Assembly: GCA_017654935.2 (NCBI GenBank)
Contig: CM065694.1
Coordinates: 4,533,215-4,597,214, forward strand
Reading direction: 5' to 3'
DNA from: Phymorhynchus buccinoides
Taxonomy: Eukaryota > Mollusca > Gastropoda > Neogastropoda > Raphitomidae
Length of the DNA stretch: 64,000 nucleotides
Shown here: in pieces, positions 10,765-22,042 of the stretch
How the letters are laid out: each line of letters opens with the position of its first letter
Position numbering within the stretch: position 1 is the first letter of the stretch
The notes under the pieces: generated by a model
Database searches by the model: none
What the model saw: the letters and a program-made list of their open reading frames with translations, nothing else
What the model was told of the DNA's origin: nothing
Translations under genes and position numbers: made by a program

Positions 10765-11191
10765 CCTTGTTGCAGGCTTTAGGGACATACTGTTGCATAC
10801 AGCATATTTATCAGAAAACTGCTGAGAGTAAACACAGATTATCTAAACTAAAATTATTTTTTTTATTCATCCAGCACTTTTTCACCTACTTGATGTAGGC
10901 CTTAGGGACATGCTGTCCTAATCATGAACAAAAAAACCTCATAGAATTTTGTTCACCCAGTGCTATTCCCTTCTGTTTCTCCAGCCCCCACCTTGATGTA
11001 GGCCTGAGGGACATGCTGTCCCAATCATGAAAAAAACCTCATAGAATTTTGTTCACCCAGTGATATTCCCTTCTGTTTCTCGCGACCCCACCTTGTTGTA
11101 GGCCTTAGGGACATGCTGTCCCAATCATGAAAAAACCCTCATAGAATTATGTTCACCCAGTGCTATTCCCTTCTGTTTCTCGCGACCCCAC
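10765..11191 (-). repeat. Donor-edge array of exon 23 (4 extra copies, about 100 bp)
   Basis: Diverging copies of the exon end (KAYNK) and the following intron recur at about 100-bp spacing (marker GTAGGCC at 10895, 10998 and 11098, and a weaker copy at 10771; real border 11192). The copies farthest from the exon are the most diverged. Confidence 0.88.
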
Positions 11192-11355
11192 CTTGTTGTA
11201 GGCCTTGGGGACGCGCTGCAGCATGTTGTAGCAGATCTCCCAGAGCTCCACGTCCTTCCTCATCTTGTAGGTGGCGTAGCTGGCCGTGCTGAACACCCCC
11301 TGGTCCACGATGGCCGGGTTGTTGCTCTGGGAACTCACGCCCGCCAGGGGGGGTC
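11192..11355 (-). CDS. Dynein heavy chain exon 23: C-terminal domain (both borders expanded)
   Basis: It encodes window residues 1233-1287, ending ELWEICYNMLQRVPKAYNK, which fits the helix with the I-L-x-K-x-P segment. The acceptor is TATTTGCAG|GA. The donor AACAAG|GTGGGG is a weak match to consensus. A 50-bp array extends from its acceptor (11356-12985), and a roughly 100-bp array from its donor (10765-11191). Confidence 0.95.
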
Positions 11356-12985
11356 CTGCAAATAACGTCATCATACAGGACATTGGTGATGAACACCCCC
11401 TGGTCCTGCAAAGAACGTCGTCATACAGGACATTGGTGATGAACACCCCCTGGTCCTGCAAATAACGTCGTCATATAGGACATTGGTGCTGAACACCCCC
11501 TGGTCCTGCAAATAACGTCGTCATATAGGACATTGGTGATGAACACCCCCTGGTCCTGCAAAGAACGTCATCATACAGGACATTGGTGCTGAACACCCCC
11601 TGGTCCTGCAAATAACGTCGTCATATAGGACATTGGTGCTGAACACCCCCTGGTCCTGCAAATAACGTCGTCATACAGGACATTGGTGATGAACACCCCC
11701 TGGTCCTGCAAATAACGTCATCATACAGGACATTGGTGCTGAACACCCCCTGGTCCTGCAAATAACGTCATCATACAGGACATTGGTGATGAACACCCCC
11801 TGGTCCTGCAAATAACGTCGTCATATAGGACATTGGTGATGAACACCCCCTGGTCCTGCAAATAACGTCATCATACAGGACATTGGTGATGAACACCCCC
11901 TGGTCCTGCAAATAACGTCGTCATACAGGACATTGGTGCTGAATACCCCCTGGTCCTGCAAAGAACATCGTCATACAGGACATTGGTGATGAACACCCCC
12001 TGGTCCTGCAAAGAACGTCGTCATACAGGACATTGGTGATGAACACCCGCTGGTCCTGCAAAGAACGTCGTCATACAGGACATTGGTGATGAACACCCCC
12101 TGGTCCTGCAAATAACGTCATCATACAGGACATTGGTGCTGAACACCCCCTGGTCCTGCAAATAACGTCATCATACAGGACATTGGTGATGAACACCCCC
12201 TGGTCCTGCAAATAACGTCGTCATACAGGACATTGGTGCTGAACACCCCCTGGTCCTGCAAAGAACGTCGTCATACAGGACATTGGTGATGAACACCCCC
12301 TGGTCCTGCAAAGAACGTCGTCATACAGGACATTGGTGATGAACACCCGCTGGTCCTGCAAAGAACGTCGTCATACAGGACATTGGTGATGAACACCCCC
12401 TGGTCCACGATGGCAGGGTTGTTGCTCTGGGAACTCACGCCCGCCAGGGGGGGGTCCTGCAAATAATGTAATCATACAGGACATTGGTGTTGAACACCCC
12501 CTGGTCCTGCAAATAACGTCATCATACAGGACATTGGTGTTGAACACCCCCTGGTCCTGCAAATAACGTCATCATACAGGACATTGGTGATGAACACCCC
12601 CTGGTCCTGCAAATAACGTCGTCATACAGGACATTGGTGATGAACACCCCCTGGTCCTGCAAAGAACGTCGTCATACAGGACATTGGTGATGAACACCCC
12701 CTGGTCCTGCAAAGAACGTCGTCATACAGGACATTGGTGCTGAACACCCCCTGGTCCTGCAAAGAACGTCGTCATATAGGACATTGGTGATGAACACCCC
12801 CTGGTCCTGCAAATAACATCATACAGGACATTGGTGATGAACACCCCCTGGTCCTGCAAATAACATCATACAGGACATTGGTGATGAACACCCCCTGGTC
12901 CTGCAAATAACGTCATCATACAGGACATTGGTGTTGAACACCCCCTGGTCCTGCAAATAACGTCATCATACAGGACATTGGTGAT
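11356..12985 (-). repeat. Acceptor-edge array of exon 23 (about 32 copies, 50 bp)
   Basis: The 50-bp unit contains, on the minus strand, TTATTTGCAG|GACCAGGGGG: the acceptor joined to an internal piece of the exon (DQGVF) with the first part of the exon deleted. At 12400-12460 one unit carries the longer, original exon start. Six-unit (300-bp) blocks are themselves repeated, marked by the variant CACCCGCTGG at 12046 and 12346. Confidence 0.95.
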
Positions 12986-13737
12986 GGGAACAAAAAACCA
13001 GAATTTTTTTCCCCCCATAAAATGGGTTAAACACATTCGTATAAGACCTGATGGATCCTCAACAACAATAACAGAGGGTAGATTCGCCATGGTAGCGTTG
13101 ATTGTGCGAGAATAAAATAATTTTAAGGCAGAGGCAAAACTGTGTTGGTAAACAGTAACGCAAAAGAAGAAGATTGGTTAATAAGAGTGATGTGGTGCCT
13201 TCCGGTGGATGTATTCCTACGCATGGCTGTAGCCCACAGATTCATAACAAAATTTGGTATGGGCTCTCTTGAGATCTCCCTTTGACCTGAATCCATAACC
13301 AAGGAGAAATATGCTATCGTCAGACACAAACATCCATCTAAAAATATGAAAACGCCTTTTGCCTTTTGGAATATAATTCCTCAGCTGTGCTTGGTACCCT
13401 GTTATGCATCACTGTTGGCTGAGAGAATGGCATGTCATTATCTTGAACTAGGTCAGTAGGTGTTTCCACTATAAATTAGTTTTGAAACCAAGTTTTCCAG
13501 TAGAACACCTGTGACAGGTTCGTTTTATCTGGAGGTTATAGCTGAACACAAAGAGTTGATTTTAAGATTTGCTATATCAGAATCTCAAAAACGTAGTGAA
13601 AAGATTTGTAAAATCTCTGCCAACCAAGAAGCTTGTAATCAATAAATGATCCAAAGATATTTTCAGCAGGGGATCAATTTTTAACCTCAGTTCACCTCTG
13701 AGTATGATTCAACACAGAATAGATTGAAGCTACAGCA
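12986..13737. other. Intron sequence, no feature recognised
   Basis: AT-rich unique-looking sequence lies between the two arrays. No supported coding exon, element end or tandem repeat is seen. Confidence 0.4.
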
Positions 13738-14152
13738 AAGAAAGGGATGGGGGGTCTGCTTTTAACACAATCCTGCCAATACAAAGGCACAGCAAATCAT
13801 GGCACACAACACATTTTGTGTGTTCCAAATCTTACCAAGGAAGGGTGTGGGGGTTCTGTTTTCAACACAATCCTACCAAGACAAACACAGGACAAATATC
13901 GGCCAATAATAAAACAGTTTGTAAATAATAAATCTTACCAAGGAAGGGTGTGGGGGTTCTGTTTTCAACACAATCCTACCAAGACAAACACAGGACAAAT
14001 ATCGGCCAATAATAAAACAGTTTGTAAATAATAAATCTTACCAAGGAAAGGTGTGGGCGTTCTGCTTTCAACATAATCTTGCCAAAATAAAAACATAAAA
14101 AATCTTTGACAAAACATGGCAAACAACACATTTTGTCTATAATAAATCTTAC
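13738..14152 (-). repeat. Donor-edge array of exon 22 (4 extra copies, 103-111 bp)
   Basis: Copies of CCCACACCCTTCCTTG|GTAAG occur at 13834, 13937 and 14040, and a weaker copy starts near 13741. Two adjacent units are nearly identical, while the outer ones are diverged. Confidence 0.92.
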
Positions 14153-14270
14153 CAAGGAAGGGTGTGGGAGGTCTGGGGAACAGTTTGTGGGACAGGGTGG
14201 GGGTGGAGGGCATGGCGTCAAAGATCTTGTTGAGGCGTGTGAACACGTACTGGTCATCGCCCAGCAATGT
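14153..14270 (-). CDS. Dynein heavy chain exon 22: C-terminal domain
   Basis: It encodes window residues 1194-1232, a variable segment ending PRPPTPFL. The acceptor is CTGTGCAG|ACA and the donor is TTCCTTG|GTAAGAT (phase 1). The exon is supported mainly by phase continuity with both neighbours. Its end is copied four more times at about 103-111 bp spacing (13738-14152). Confidence 0.9.
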
Positions 14271-14885
14271 CTGCACAGCATATTCAATGAAACAATCATC
14301 ACTTTCCCACAGCAATCTTGCCACTACCATTCAAACAATAAATCTCGGGGGTTTTATGGCTTTGAGTCCCATTTTATTATAAAAGAGAAGATTCTGCGCA
14401 TCAATTTTTCATGTTGGAAAATAAAAACAAACACTGATATCATACAAAATTCCTACATTAGAAAAACATGTCAAATGTAATCAGTACAATCATCAGTGGA
14501 AGACAGCATAGAGTTTGTATTGTTCAATGCTAATTCAATCCAGGAGTCTTAATTGTTTTGAATGATTGTTATGTTTTATAACAAGCAAATTGCATTACTG
14601 AAGTCTACTCATAGAGAAAATAAGAAATACTTTTGTTTTTAATTTAATCTATATAAAATCACAGGTACACTTGCAGCAGGCATGGACACATCACCACAAA
14701 AAATGTTTAACGTGAAAATTTTGTTGGAAAAAAACCCAACCAGCCTAAACTTGATCACTGAAATCTTAACATGAAAATCATTTTTTTCTCTTTAAAAAAA
14801 ATTGCTTCTGCAGTATAACTCATATACAGACAATATGACTAGCAACCCTTGCACCTCAAGATGGGAAACCACTTTGCAGTCAAGT
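14271..14885. other. Intron sequence, no feature recognised
   Basis: AT-rich sequence upstream of exon 22 in the gene, ending at the foldback element. Nothing else could be supported. Confidence 0.4.
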
Positions 14886-15116
14886 ACAATGGTCAACTTT
14901 GGATGCCCATTTCACTGCCAGGTGGCAATCAAACTAGTAGGGGCTTAGCACGTGATATTCTTAATTGGGGGGAGTGGGGGGAGTGAGAGAGAGAGAGGGA
15001 GGGACTCATCTCCCTCTCTCTTTCTTTCTACCCCCAACTAAAAATATCATGCGCTAAGCCCCTACTGGTTTGATTGCCACCTGGCGGTCAAATGGGCGTC
15101 CTAAGCTGTTCATTGC
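14886..15116. mobile_element. Foldback element, complete
   Basis: Two arms of about 80 bases are inverted copies of each other: GTGGCAATCAAACTAGTAGG left and CCTACTGGTTTGATTGCCAC right, with further arm sequence on both sides. They are separated by a GA/CT-rich loop. A single-arm copy lies at 118-240. Confidence 0.85.
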
Positions 15117-15574
15117 TTTTGCTTGAATTTTAAAAGATGGGTTGTTTATTTTCAGAAAGCAGTAAGCGGTAGAAACTAAAACCGAGGCTACTCCAAGTTG
15201 CAGATGACATATAAAACAAGCCAAAGAAAGCTGACAAAACAGCACAGAATGCAATTATGATAAAATCACTACAGTAGGATCTGGGTGATGATGCAAAAAA
15301 GTAAAGATTATAAAAAAAAACGACAACAACATAAACACACACACATATACCATTACCCCCAAGCCCTCACCTTCCCCACGAGAAAACAGAAGACATTAAA
15401 AAATAATTTTAAAATGTTTCACATTGCATGCACTAAAACAACATAAAATAATAAAAATCCTGCCATGCATTACTGCCGAGTAAACACATGCATGTAGGCT
15501 TACTTCCCCCCCCCCCACTCACTCCACATGCACAGAGCAGCTAAGCTTGTGTGAAATATATCCCAAGGACACCC

Positions 15575-15713
15575 AATAGGGCATTTGCCACGAGTGTTCG
15601 TTCTCTATACTAGACTACTAATTTGCCCACACTCGCTCTGCCCGAGTTACGCTGACATTTCTAATTCAACTCAGTGAATTTCAAGGTGGTCCTCACGTGG
15701 CAAATGCCCTATT
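15575..15713. mobile_element. Short MITE with 18-bp terminal inverted repeats
   Basis: The left end AATAGGGCATTTGCCACG and the right end CGTGGCAAATGCCCTATT are exact inverted repeats over 18 bases and enclose 139 bp in all. There is no coding content. Confidence 0.8.
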
Positions 15714-15950
15714 AAGCAAAAAGCTTCCATTAAACAAATGGCTGTTCACATACGCTAATAATGCTAATGCTCATAATGCTAATGCTCAAACGCAACCGGG
15801 AAAAATGAACACAGCACAACATGCATCCTTCATACAAAAATGAAACTGAAAATAGGATCACATGCAACTTTAACAACAAAACACCCAAATACTGTACAAA
15901 CCTCTTCCTCCTGTGATAAGCAAGCGACAGAAAAAGGAAGACAATATTTT

Positions 15951-16098
15951 AATACACATCTGTAGTGTTAAAAATTCGGGACTTTCCTGGTGTTGCACTG
16001 CCTCCGGGCATTGCCTCCAGGATCGTTCCCACCATCTTTATGTCTACTAATGTCCCAAATGTGTCTGTTCCAGACCGGAGGACGTTAGGCAGAATTTC
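15951..16098 (-). mobile_element. Dispersed 130-bp repeat, copy 3
   Basis: Reverse orientation. ACTTTCCTGGTGTTGCACTG, GGCATTGCCTCCAGG and CACCATCTTTATG are shared with the other copies. A GT-rich microsatellite follows at about 16259-16302. Confidence 0.75.
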
Positions 16099-16433
16099 AT
16101 CAAGACAATAGTGTACAGTAATGTTGATAATCACAGAATTATTATCTTCTTTTGATATCCTTTTAGAATCCGTAAAACAAAGGTGTAACACTAAAAGGCT
16201 TAGATCACATATCAAAAGAAAGAAAAGAAAAAGACAGATTGAGTAGGGAGTATCTCCACATGTGTGCGTGTGCGTGCGTGCGTGTGTGTGTGTGTGCGTG
16301 TGGTGTATCAGAAAACAGTACACATGAAACCCACAGTGACTAATACACTCACTTGCTGACTGACTGTCTGATTGACAGACAATATGGTGATATTTTTCTC
16401 CCCAGACACCTGCAACTTGAGAATGACTGAATA

Positions 16434-16745
16434 TACCCCCCGTGGGGATACCGGGGGGTCTTTTGTATAAATAGTTCCCCCACCTTCTGGAAGTTCTGTG
16501 CTTGTAACTTCCTCTAATCTGTCACTCTCTTTGACTCTGCCTTTTCCCCTTGCTTACTGTCATCTACTATCTGTCTGCCTGTCCCGGTCCATTCTCCTGC
16601 CTTTTTTCAAACACTTTCAAAAACATTTCCTCCAGCCGAAGTCGGACTAACTATTTGTTAGTTAGGCGCATAACGGCAGCATGACGCATCTGCGCTCATA
16701 ATCGACAGGAAACTGTCTGAGCGATCGAAGGAGAAGAAGAAGACT
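16434..16745 (+). mobile_element. SINE C copy, GAA tail
   Basis: It starts CCCCCCGTGGGGATACC, shares the ACCTTCTGGAAGTTCTGTGC core and ends CGATCGAAGGAGAAGAAGA. A fragment resembling MITE B (GCGCGCCTTATAACAGG) follows at 16800-16840. Confidence 0.8.
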
Positions 16746-17002
16746 CCGAAAATAGTAAGAAAGTATGATAACAAAATCTGGATTCTGTGCAAAGCTTGAT
16801 GGGCGCGCCTTATAACAGGGCGTGCCTTATAGTAACAAAGAAGAAAGTATTTATCAGTTCCAGCAGCATGGTTTCACATCTCACAATCTGGCCTCTATTG
16901 GCCACTGCAAAGAACACCTTTTGCAAGAGTGAATGCCCTTGGTGAGTGGGGGAAGATGGTTGAGTACTGACCAAACAAGGTCAGTAACCCTATTTGAACC
17001 CA

Positions 17003-17245
17003 CTTAACCCTTTGACTTGCAGAGAAAATTAAAGAAACTGATCAACAAGGGCAAATCATGCCATCAAAAAAGACAACTGATAGAGCCAATCAGGCAAAAT
17101 GGTCTGGGGGTATTACTCTCTTGACTGTGTTAGAGCAAAAGCCAAAATATCAGGGTTATTCCTTTTCATCTGATCAACATCATCAGTGATGTCATTCAGG
17201 TCAGTACGTAGTGAATACGTTGGTGGCAGTCAACGTTGGGGTTAG
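17003..17245. mobile_element. TTAA-flanked element F copy
   Basis: It starts TTAACCCTTTGACTTGC. The interior AGCCAATCAGGCAAAATGGT and TCAGTGATGTCAT matches 21325-21500, whose opposite end is GGCAGTCAAGGGGTTAA. TTAA target duplications are known for piggyBac-type elements. Confidence 0.6.
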
Positions 17246-17354
17246 ATGGCTGCCTTTTGCAAGAGTGAATGCCCTTTTGGATACTGATCAACAAGGGCTG
17301 AACTGTTGCCGTCAAGGGCGTTAATAACCCTAGCTGCAGTGGCCAACTACTGAC

Positions 17355-17485
17355 CTCCACATTGGGGTGCAGGTGGCATCCCTCGGGCACATCCAGGAAC
17401 AGGTGGTTCAACGAGTCCAGGGCCTGGATCAGCGTGTTGAGGCGAACGTTGGGGTTGAAGAAGGCCTGGGGCAGTCTGTACTTCA
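17355..17485 (-). CDS. Dynein heavy chain exon 21: C-terminal domain
   Basis: It encodes window residues 1150-1193 (KYRLPQAFFNPNVRLNTLIQ, then LFLDVPEGCHLHPNVE). This corresponds to the Y-xx-P segment, the helix before L-P-xx-D-xPExFGLHxNA. The acceptor is TTGATTGCAG|TG and the donor is GTGGAG|GTCAGTA (phase 0). Its acceptor side is repeated at 127-bp spacing up to 17890. Confidence 0.96.
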
Positions 17486-18200
17486 CTGCAATCAACACAC
17501 AATGTAATCCATGCATTTACCTACAGATACGTAGTGAATAAAGTCAGGGCCTGGATCAGCGTGTTGAGGCGAACGTTGGGGTTGAAGAAGGCCTGGGGCA
17601 GTCTGTACTTCACTGCAATCAACACACAATACAATCCATGCATTTACCTACAGATACGTAGTGAATAAAGTCAGGGCCTGGATCAGCGTGTTGAGGCGAA
17701 CGTTGGGGTTGAAGAAGGCCTGGGGCAGTCTGTACTTCACTGCAATCAACACACAATGTAATCCATGCATTTACCTACAGATACGTAGTGAATAAAGTCA
17801 GGGCCTGGATCAGCGTGTCGAGGCGAACGTTGGGGGTGAAGAACGCCTGGGGCAGTCTGTACTTCACTGCCATCAACACACAATACCAGGGCTCCCAATC
17901 GTCCCGCAAAACAAGGGGTCCCAGGGACTCCTTCACTTACGGCATAGAGGGTCCTAGAGGGTCCCAGAGGCATTGCGAATGCTAAAAATAATTTTTCTAG
18001 TGCATCCCCGGGACGCCTTGCACATTCTTTTAGAGGGTCCTCTAGAATTCTAGTTCTTTATAGACCCCCAAATGGGGGTCCCTGGGAGCCCTGCAATACA
18101 ATCATTGCATTTACCTACAAATACGTAGTGAATAGAGTCAGGGCCTGGATCAGTGTGCTCAGGCAAATGCTGGAATTGTAGAATGCCTGGGACGTTTTGA
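17486..18200 (-). repeat. Acceptor-edge array of exon 21 (3 extra copies, 127 bp, plus a remnant)
   Basis: Copies of the acceptor TTGATTGCAG|TG and the first 80-odd coding bases recur exactly 127 bp apart (17608, 17735, 17862). An older truncated copy lies at about 18090-18200. Between them at 17885-18090 is a GGGTCCC-rich stretch not otherwise explained. Confidence 0.93.
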
Positions 18201-18293
18201 AGGTGTGCGTTTCTATTTGTGTCACTATACCTATGCCAGGTCAAAAGGAACTTAATATGTGATTGCACTCAAGCCTTGCATACTGACTTTTAC

Positions 18294-18784
18294 TTAACTC
18301 ACTCGGGACGAATGAGCCTGGATTCGGCTCATGGCCTGCACAACCGTTTAGGACGAATGAGCCGGATCCGGCTCATGGGAGTTTTCAAGAGGTTTTGATT
18401 TATGGCGTGTAACCAGCTTTCGAGAGCCACGTTGTAATCTATTTTTAGTTTGCTTTGACTTTTCGCCTCCTGAAATCAACCAATCATTGCACACTTTACT
18501 TTCAGTTGTGGCTGTAGGGGCGAGTAGGGTGGGGAGGTCGGGGGTCAGACATAGATCGGAATGCAGAATTTTTCTTCTTTCTGTGTTAGCAATTTTTGTC
18601 AATAGGAGACAAACGACGAAGGTATGGAATGTGATATTTTATTATAGCTTAATGCAGGGCTTTGGTCATTTTCTCTGATAATATCAGCCCATGTTACATA
18701 ACGTTTTGCAGTGATGTGGTTTTTTAACCTAGTCAAATGGCCTGTTCTGAATGGTTGTGAGGGGAAGCAAGCTGAGCGAGTTAA
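18294..18784. mobile_element. Possible TTAA-flanked element
   Basis: The segment begins TTAACTCACTCGGGACGAAT and ends GCTGAGCGAGTTAA, so the outer TTAA+CTCnCTC ends are inverted. The interior has a duplicated ATGAGCC palindrome. The ends are short, so this is tentative. Confidence 0.4.
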
Positions 18785-18904
18785 AGGTGTACATTTGAAT
18801 GGCTAATGGGGATGGCAATCAAAGAAAACATGCAAATGTCCAAGAACAATTTGTTCCTGTTCTGAAAACAAGGCTCTGCAAGAACTCACAACTCATGGCT
18901 CTAA

Positions 18905-19265
18905 AATGTACATGAAAGGTCAACCTTTTCTTCTTCTGCCTTCCCAAGCCATATGACCACAATGGTGATACACCAATGTACATGAAAGGTCAACCTCTTC
19001 TTCTTCTTCTGCCATCCCAAGCCATATGACCACAATGGTGATACACCAATGTACATGAAAGGTCAACCTCTTCTTCTTCTTCTGCCTTCCCAAGCCATAT
19101 GACCACAATGGTGATACACCAATGTACATGAAAGGTCAACCTCTTCTTCTTCTGCCTTCCCAAGCCATATGACCGCAATGGTGATACACCAATGTGTCTG
19201 GTTCAGTTTTCACTGGTCTCCCCGCTGCATTCAGCCGACACATTCCCATTTTGGAGGAGAAAGGG
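18905..19265. repeat. Minisatellite (4 units, about 76 bp) within a GAA-tailed SINE-like element
   Basis: Units contain AAAGGTCAACCTCTTCTTC and CCATATGACCACAATGGTG. The flanking CACATTCCCATTTTGGAGGA matches the SINE-like element N seen at 22545-22670 and 60785-60900, so the array arose inside such a copy. Confidence 0.8.
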
Positions 19266-19540
19266 TCAGGATCAACATTTAAGCTGTAAGTTCTAGAACT
19301 GCTATTGACATTGGTACATTGATATCTTTATTTTCAATATCAATACTGTCGATCTCAAATAAACAAAAACATTTAAGCAGTACACACATTAGATGCGGAA
19401 GTTGCGCACGGAAAACAATAAATAAGTAAAAGAAAGAAGGAAAAAATATACGGACGTGGGGAAATACAGACATTATTTTATTTTCCTTCTTTGTTTTACT
19501 TATTTATGGATTGCGCGTGGGATTGCGTCTACTGTGTACG

Positions 19541-19924
19541 CGGCCTAATGATTTGATAAAGGACTGGCGGCTGACTCACATCTGGCCACTTCAAACGTCT
19601 ACTGTGTACGCAGCCTAATGCCTTGATAAAGGACTGCGGCTGACTCACATCTGGCCACTTCAAACGTCTACTGTGTACGCAGCCTAATGCCTTGATAAAG
19701 GACTGCGGCTGACTCACATCTGGCCACTTCAAATGTCTACTGTGTACGCAGCCAAATGCCTTGATAAAGGACTGCGGCTGACTCACATCTGGCCACTTCA
19801 AACGTCTACTGTGTACGCAGCCTAATGCCTTGATAAAGGACTGCGATTGACTCACATCTGGCCACTTCAAACGTCTACTGTGTATGCGGCCTAATGATTT
19901 GATAAAGGACTGCGGCTGACTCAC
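19541..19924 (-). repeat. Donor-edge array of exon 20 (5 extra copies, 69 bp)
   Basis: Units exactly 69 bp apart (19576, 19645, 19714, 19783, 19852; real 19921) carry GTTTGAAGTGGCCAGAT|GTG, the exon end with its donor, and about 50 intronic bases. Confidence 0.95.
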
Positions 19925-20036
19925 ATCTGGCCACTTCAAACTCTTTCTTGATGGCGGTGGGCGACATCCAGTAATCCACCATGGCACTGAGGCTCTGCTG
20001 GTCGCCAGGGTCAGTGATGTAACTGCCATACACCAC
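19925..20036 (-). CDS. Dynein heavy chain exon 20: C-terminal domain (both borders expanded)
   Basis: It encodes window residues 1113-1149. VVYGSYITDPGDQQSLSAMV sits where most dyneins have xNYGGRVTDxxDRRxLxxxL, so the Gly pair and the Asp-Arg pair are changed here. The acceptor is CTGTGTGCAG|GTG and the donor is GCCAGAT|GTGAGTC (phase 1). Independent tandem arrays grow from its donor (19541-19924) and from its acceptor (20037-21240). Confidence 0.95.
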
Positions 20037-21240
20037 CTGCACACAGTGACAGCAGCCATGGTCAGTGATGTAACTGCCATACACCACCTGCACACAGTGA
20101 CAGCAGCCATGGTCAGTGATGTAACTGCCATACACCACCTGCACACACAGTGACAGCAGCCATGGTCAGTGATGTAACTGCCATACACCACCTGCACACA
20201 CAGTGACAGCAGCCATGGTCAGTGATGTAACTGCCATACACCACCTGCACACACAGTGACAGCAGCCATGGTCAGTGATGTAACTGCCATACACCACCTG
20301 CACACACAGTGACAGCAGCCATGGTCAGTGATGTAACTGCCATACACCACCTGCACACACAGTGACAGCAGCCATGGTCAGTGACAGCAGCCATGGAGTG
20401 ATGTAACTGCCATACACCACCTGCACACACAGTGACAGCAGCCAGGGTCAGTGATGTAACTGCCATACACCACCTGCACACACAGTGACAGCAGCCATGG
20501 TCAGGGATGTAACTGCCATACACCACCTGCACACACAGTGACAGCAGCCATGGTCAGTGATGTAACTGCCATACACCACCTGCACACACAGTGACAGCAG
20601 CCAGGGTCAGTGATGTAACTGCCATACACCACCTGCACACACAGTGACAGCAGCCATGGTCAGTGATGTAACTGCCATACACCACCTGCACACACAGTGA
20701 CAGCAGCCATGGTCAGTGATGTAACTGCCATACACCACCTGCACACACAGTGACAGCAGCCAGGGTCAGTGATGTAACTGCCATACACCACCTGCACACA
20801 CAGTGACAGCAGCCATGGTCAGTGATGTAACTGCCATACACCACCTGCACACACAGTGACAGCAGCCATGGTCAGTGATGTAACTGCCATACACCACCTG
20901 CACACACAGTGACAGCAGCCATGGTCAGTGATGTAACTGCCATACACCACCTGCACACACAGTGACAGCAGCCATGGTCAGTGATGTAACTGCCATACAC
21001 CACCTGCACACACAGTGACAGCAGCCATGGTCAGTGATGTAACTGCCATACACCACCTGCACACACAGTGACAGCAGCCATGGTCAGGGATGTAACTGCC
21101 ATACACCACCTGCACACACAGTGACAGCAGCCATGGTCAGTGATGTAACTGCCATACACCACCTGCACACACAGTGACAGCAGCCATGGTCAGTGATGTA
21201 ACTGCCATACACCACCTGCACACACAGTGATAGCAGCCAT
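20037..21240 (-). repeat. Acceptor-edge array of exon 20 (about 23 copies, 51-53 bp)
   Basis: On the minus strand each unit has GTGTGCAG|GTGGTGTATGG and the next 20 coding bases, then CATGGCTGCTGTCACTGTG. The two units nearest the exon are 51 bp, the rest mostly 53 bp (two extra CA bases). One irregular unit occurs near 20370-20400. Confidence 0.96.
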
Positions 21241-21335
21241 GGTGTTGTTGTTGTTGTTGTCGTCATACTCTGGCTTAAAGACTCCAGGGATCACCCCAGC
21301 AGCCGAAGCACTTGAACACCATGGTACTTCTTCTT
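21241..21335 (-). mobile_element. SINE O fragment (AAC tail)
   Basis: A TTGTTG run followed by CTGGCTTAAAGACTCCAGGG and AGCCGAAGCACTTGAACAC matches copies at 28366-28530, 51526-51690 and 59879-60029. Confidence 0.7.
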
Positions 21336-21500
21336 CCAACTGATAGAGCCAATCAGGCAAAATGGTCTGGGAATATAAATCTCTTGACTGTGTTAAAGCA
21401 AAAGCCAGGGTCATATCAGGGTTATTCCTCTTCATCTGATGACGTCATCAGTGATGTCATCAGGTCAGTACGTAATACGTTGGTGGCAGTCAAGGGGTTA
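21325..21500. mobile_element. TTAA-flanked element F copy, partial
   Basis: It shares AGCCAATCAGGCAAAATGGT and ATACGTTGGTGGCAGTCAA with 17003-17245 and ends in GGGGTTAA. Confidence 0.6.
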
Positions 21501-21548
21501 AGCCTGCCACTTTAAAGCTATTCATCTCCCCCCTTTAGCAATTCTCAC

Positions 21549-21665
21549 CTCTGCCAGAATGTATCGGATGCCGGTCCAGGAGGTCATGCGGGGCACCTGT
21601 GATCCGTCCCCGGCCAGCACGAACATGGGGTCCTTGAACTCGCCGATCGTGAACCCCACCGCTTC
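21549..21665 (-). CDS. Dynein heavy chain exon 19: C-terminal domain start
   Basis: It encodes window residues 1074-1112. PRMTSWTGIRYILAE corresponds to the PWxxLRYLxGE segment just before the conserved NYGG in other dyneins. The acceptor is CTTTCTCAG|GAA and the donor is GCAGAG|GTGAGAA (phase 0). Confidence 0.95.
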
Positions 21666-22042
21666 CTGAGAAAGACAACAGGTCAACCCCCACAGTCAAT
21701 GGACCACCCATACTCCATACCAATCACTCTAGCATAAAAACAAAGCTTTAAATAAGTGTTTAGCTTTTAATAACATTTTTGAGGGGGTTTTGGTTGTTTT
21801 TTCTTGATAATTTTTGTTTCATTTTTCTATTTTGATAAAATAAAACACACACAAAAAATAAATTTAGAAAAAAGAAGAAAAGTTTCAAATCATTTAGCAA
21901 ACAGTGACTGCAGAAATCGGAAAAACATCCTTAACCCCTCAAACTTGCTCTCTTGAATGTTTCCAAGTCCTTAATGAGCAAACAAGGGGATTTCATGATG
22001 CATGTTCTACTTAAAATCCATATGAAAAAAAGGTCTCCTCCT

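Noticed and set aside
19529..20197. Minus-strand 222-codon ORF
   Set aside because: It is in a different frame from exon 20 and runs through the 69-bp array; phase continuity with exons 19 and 21 supports the other frame.
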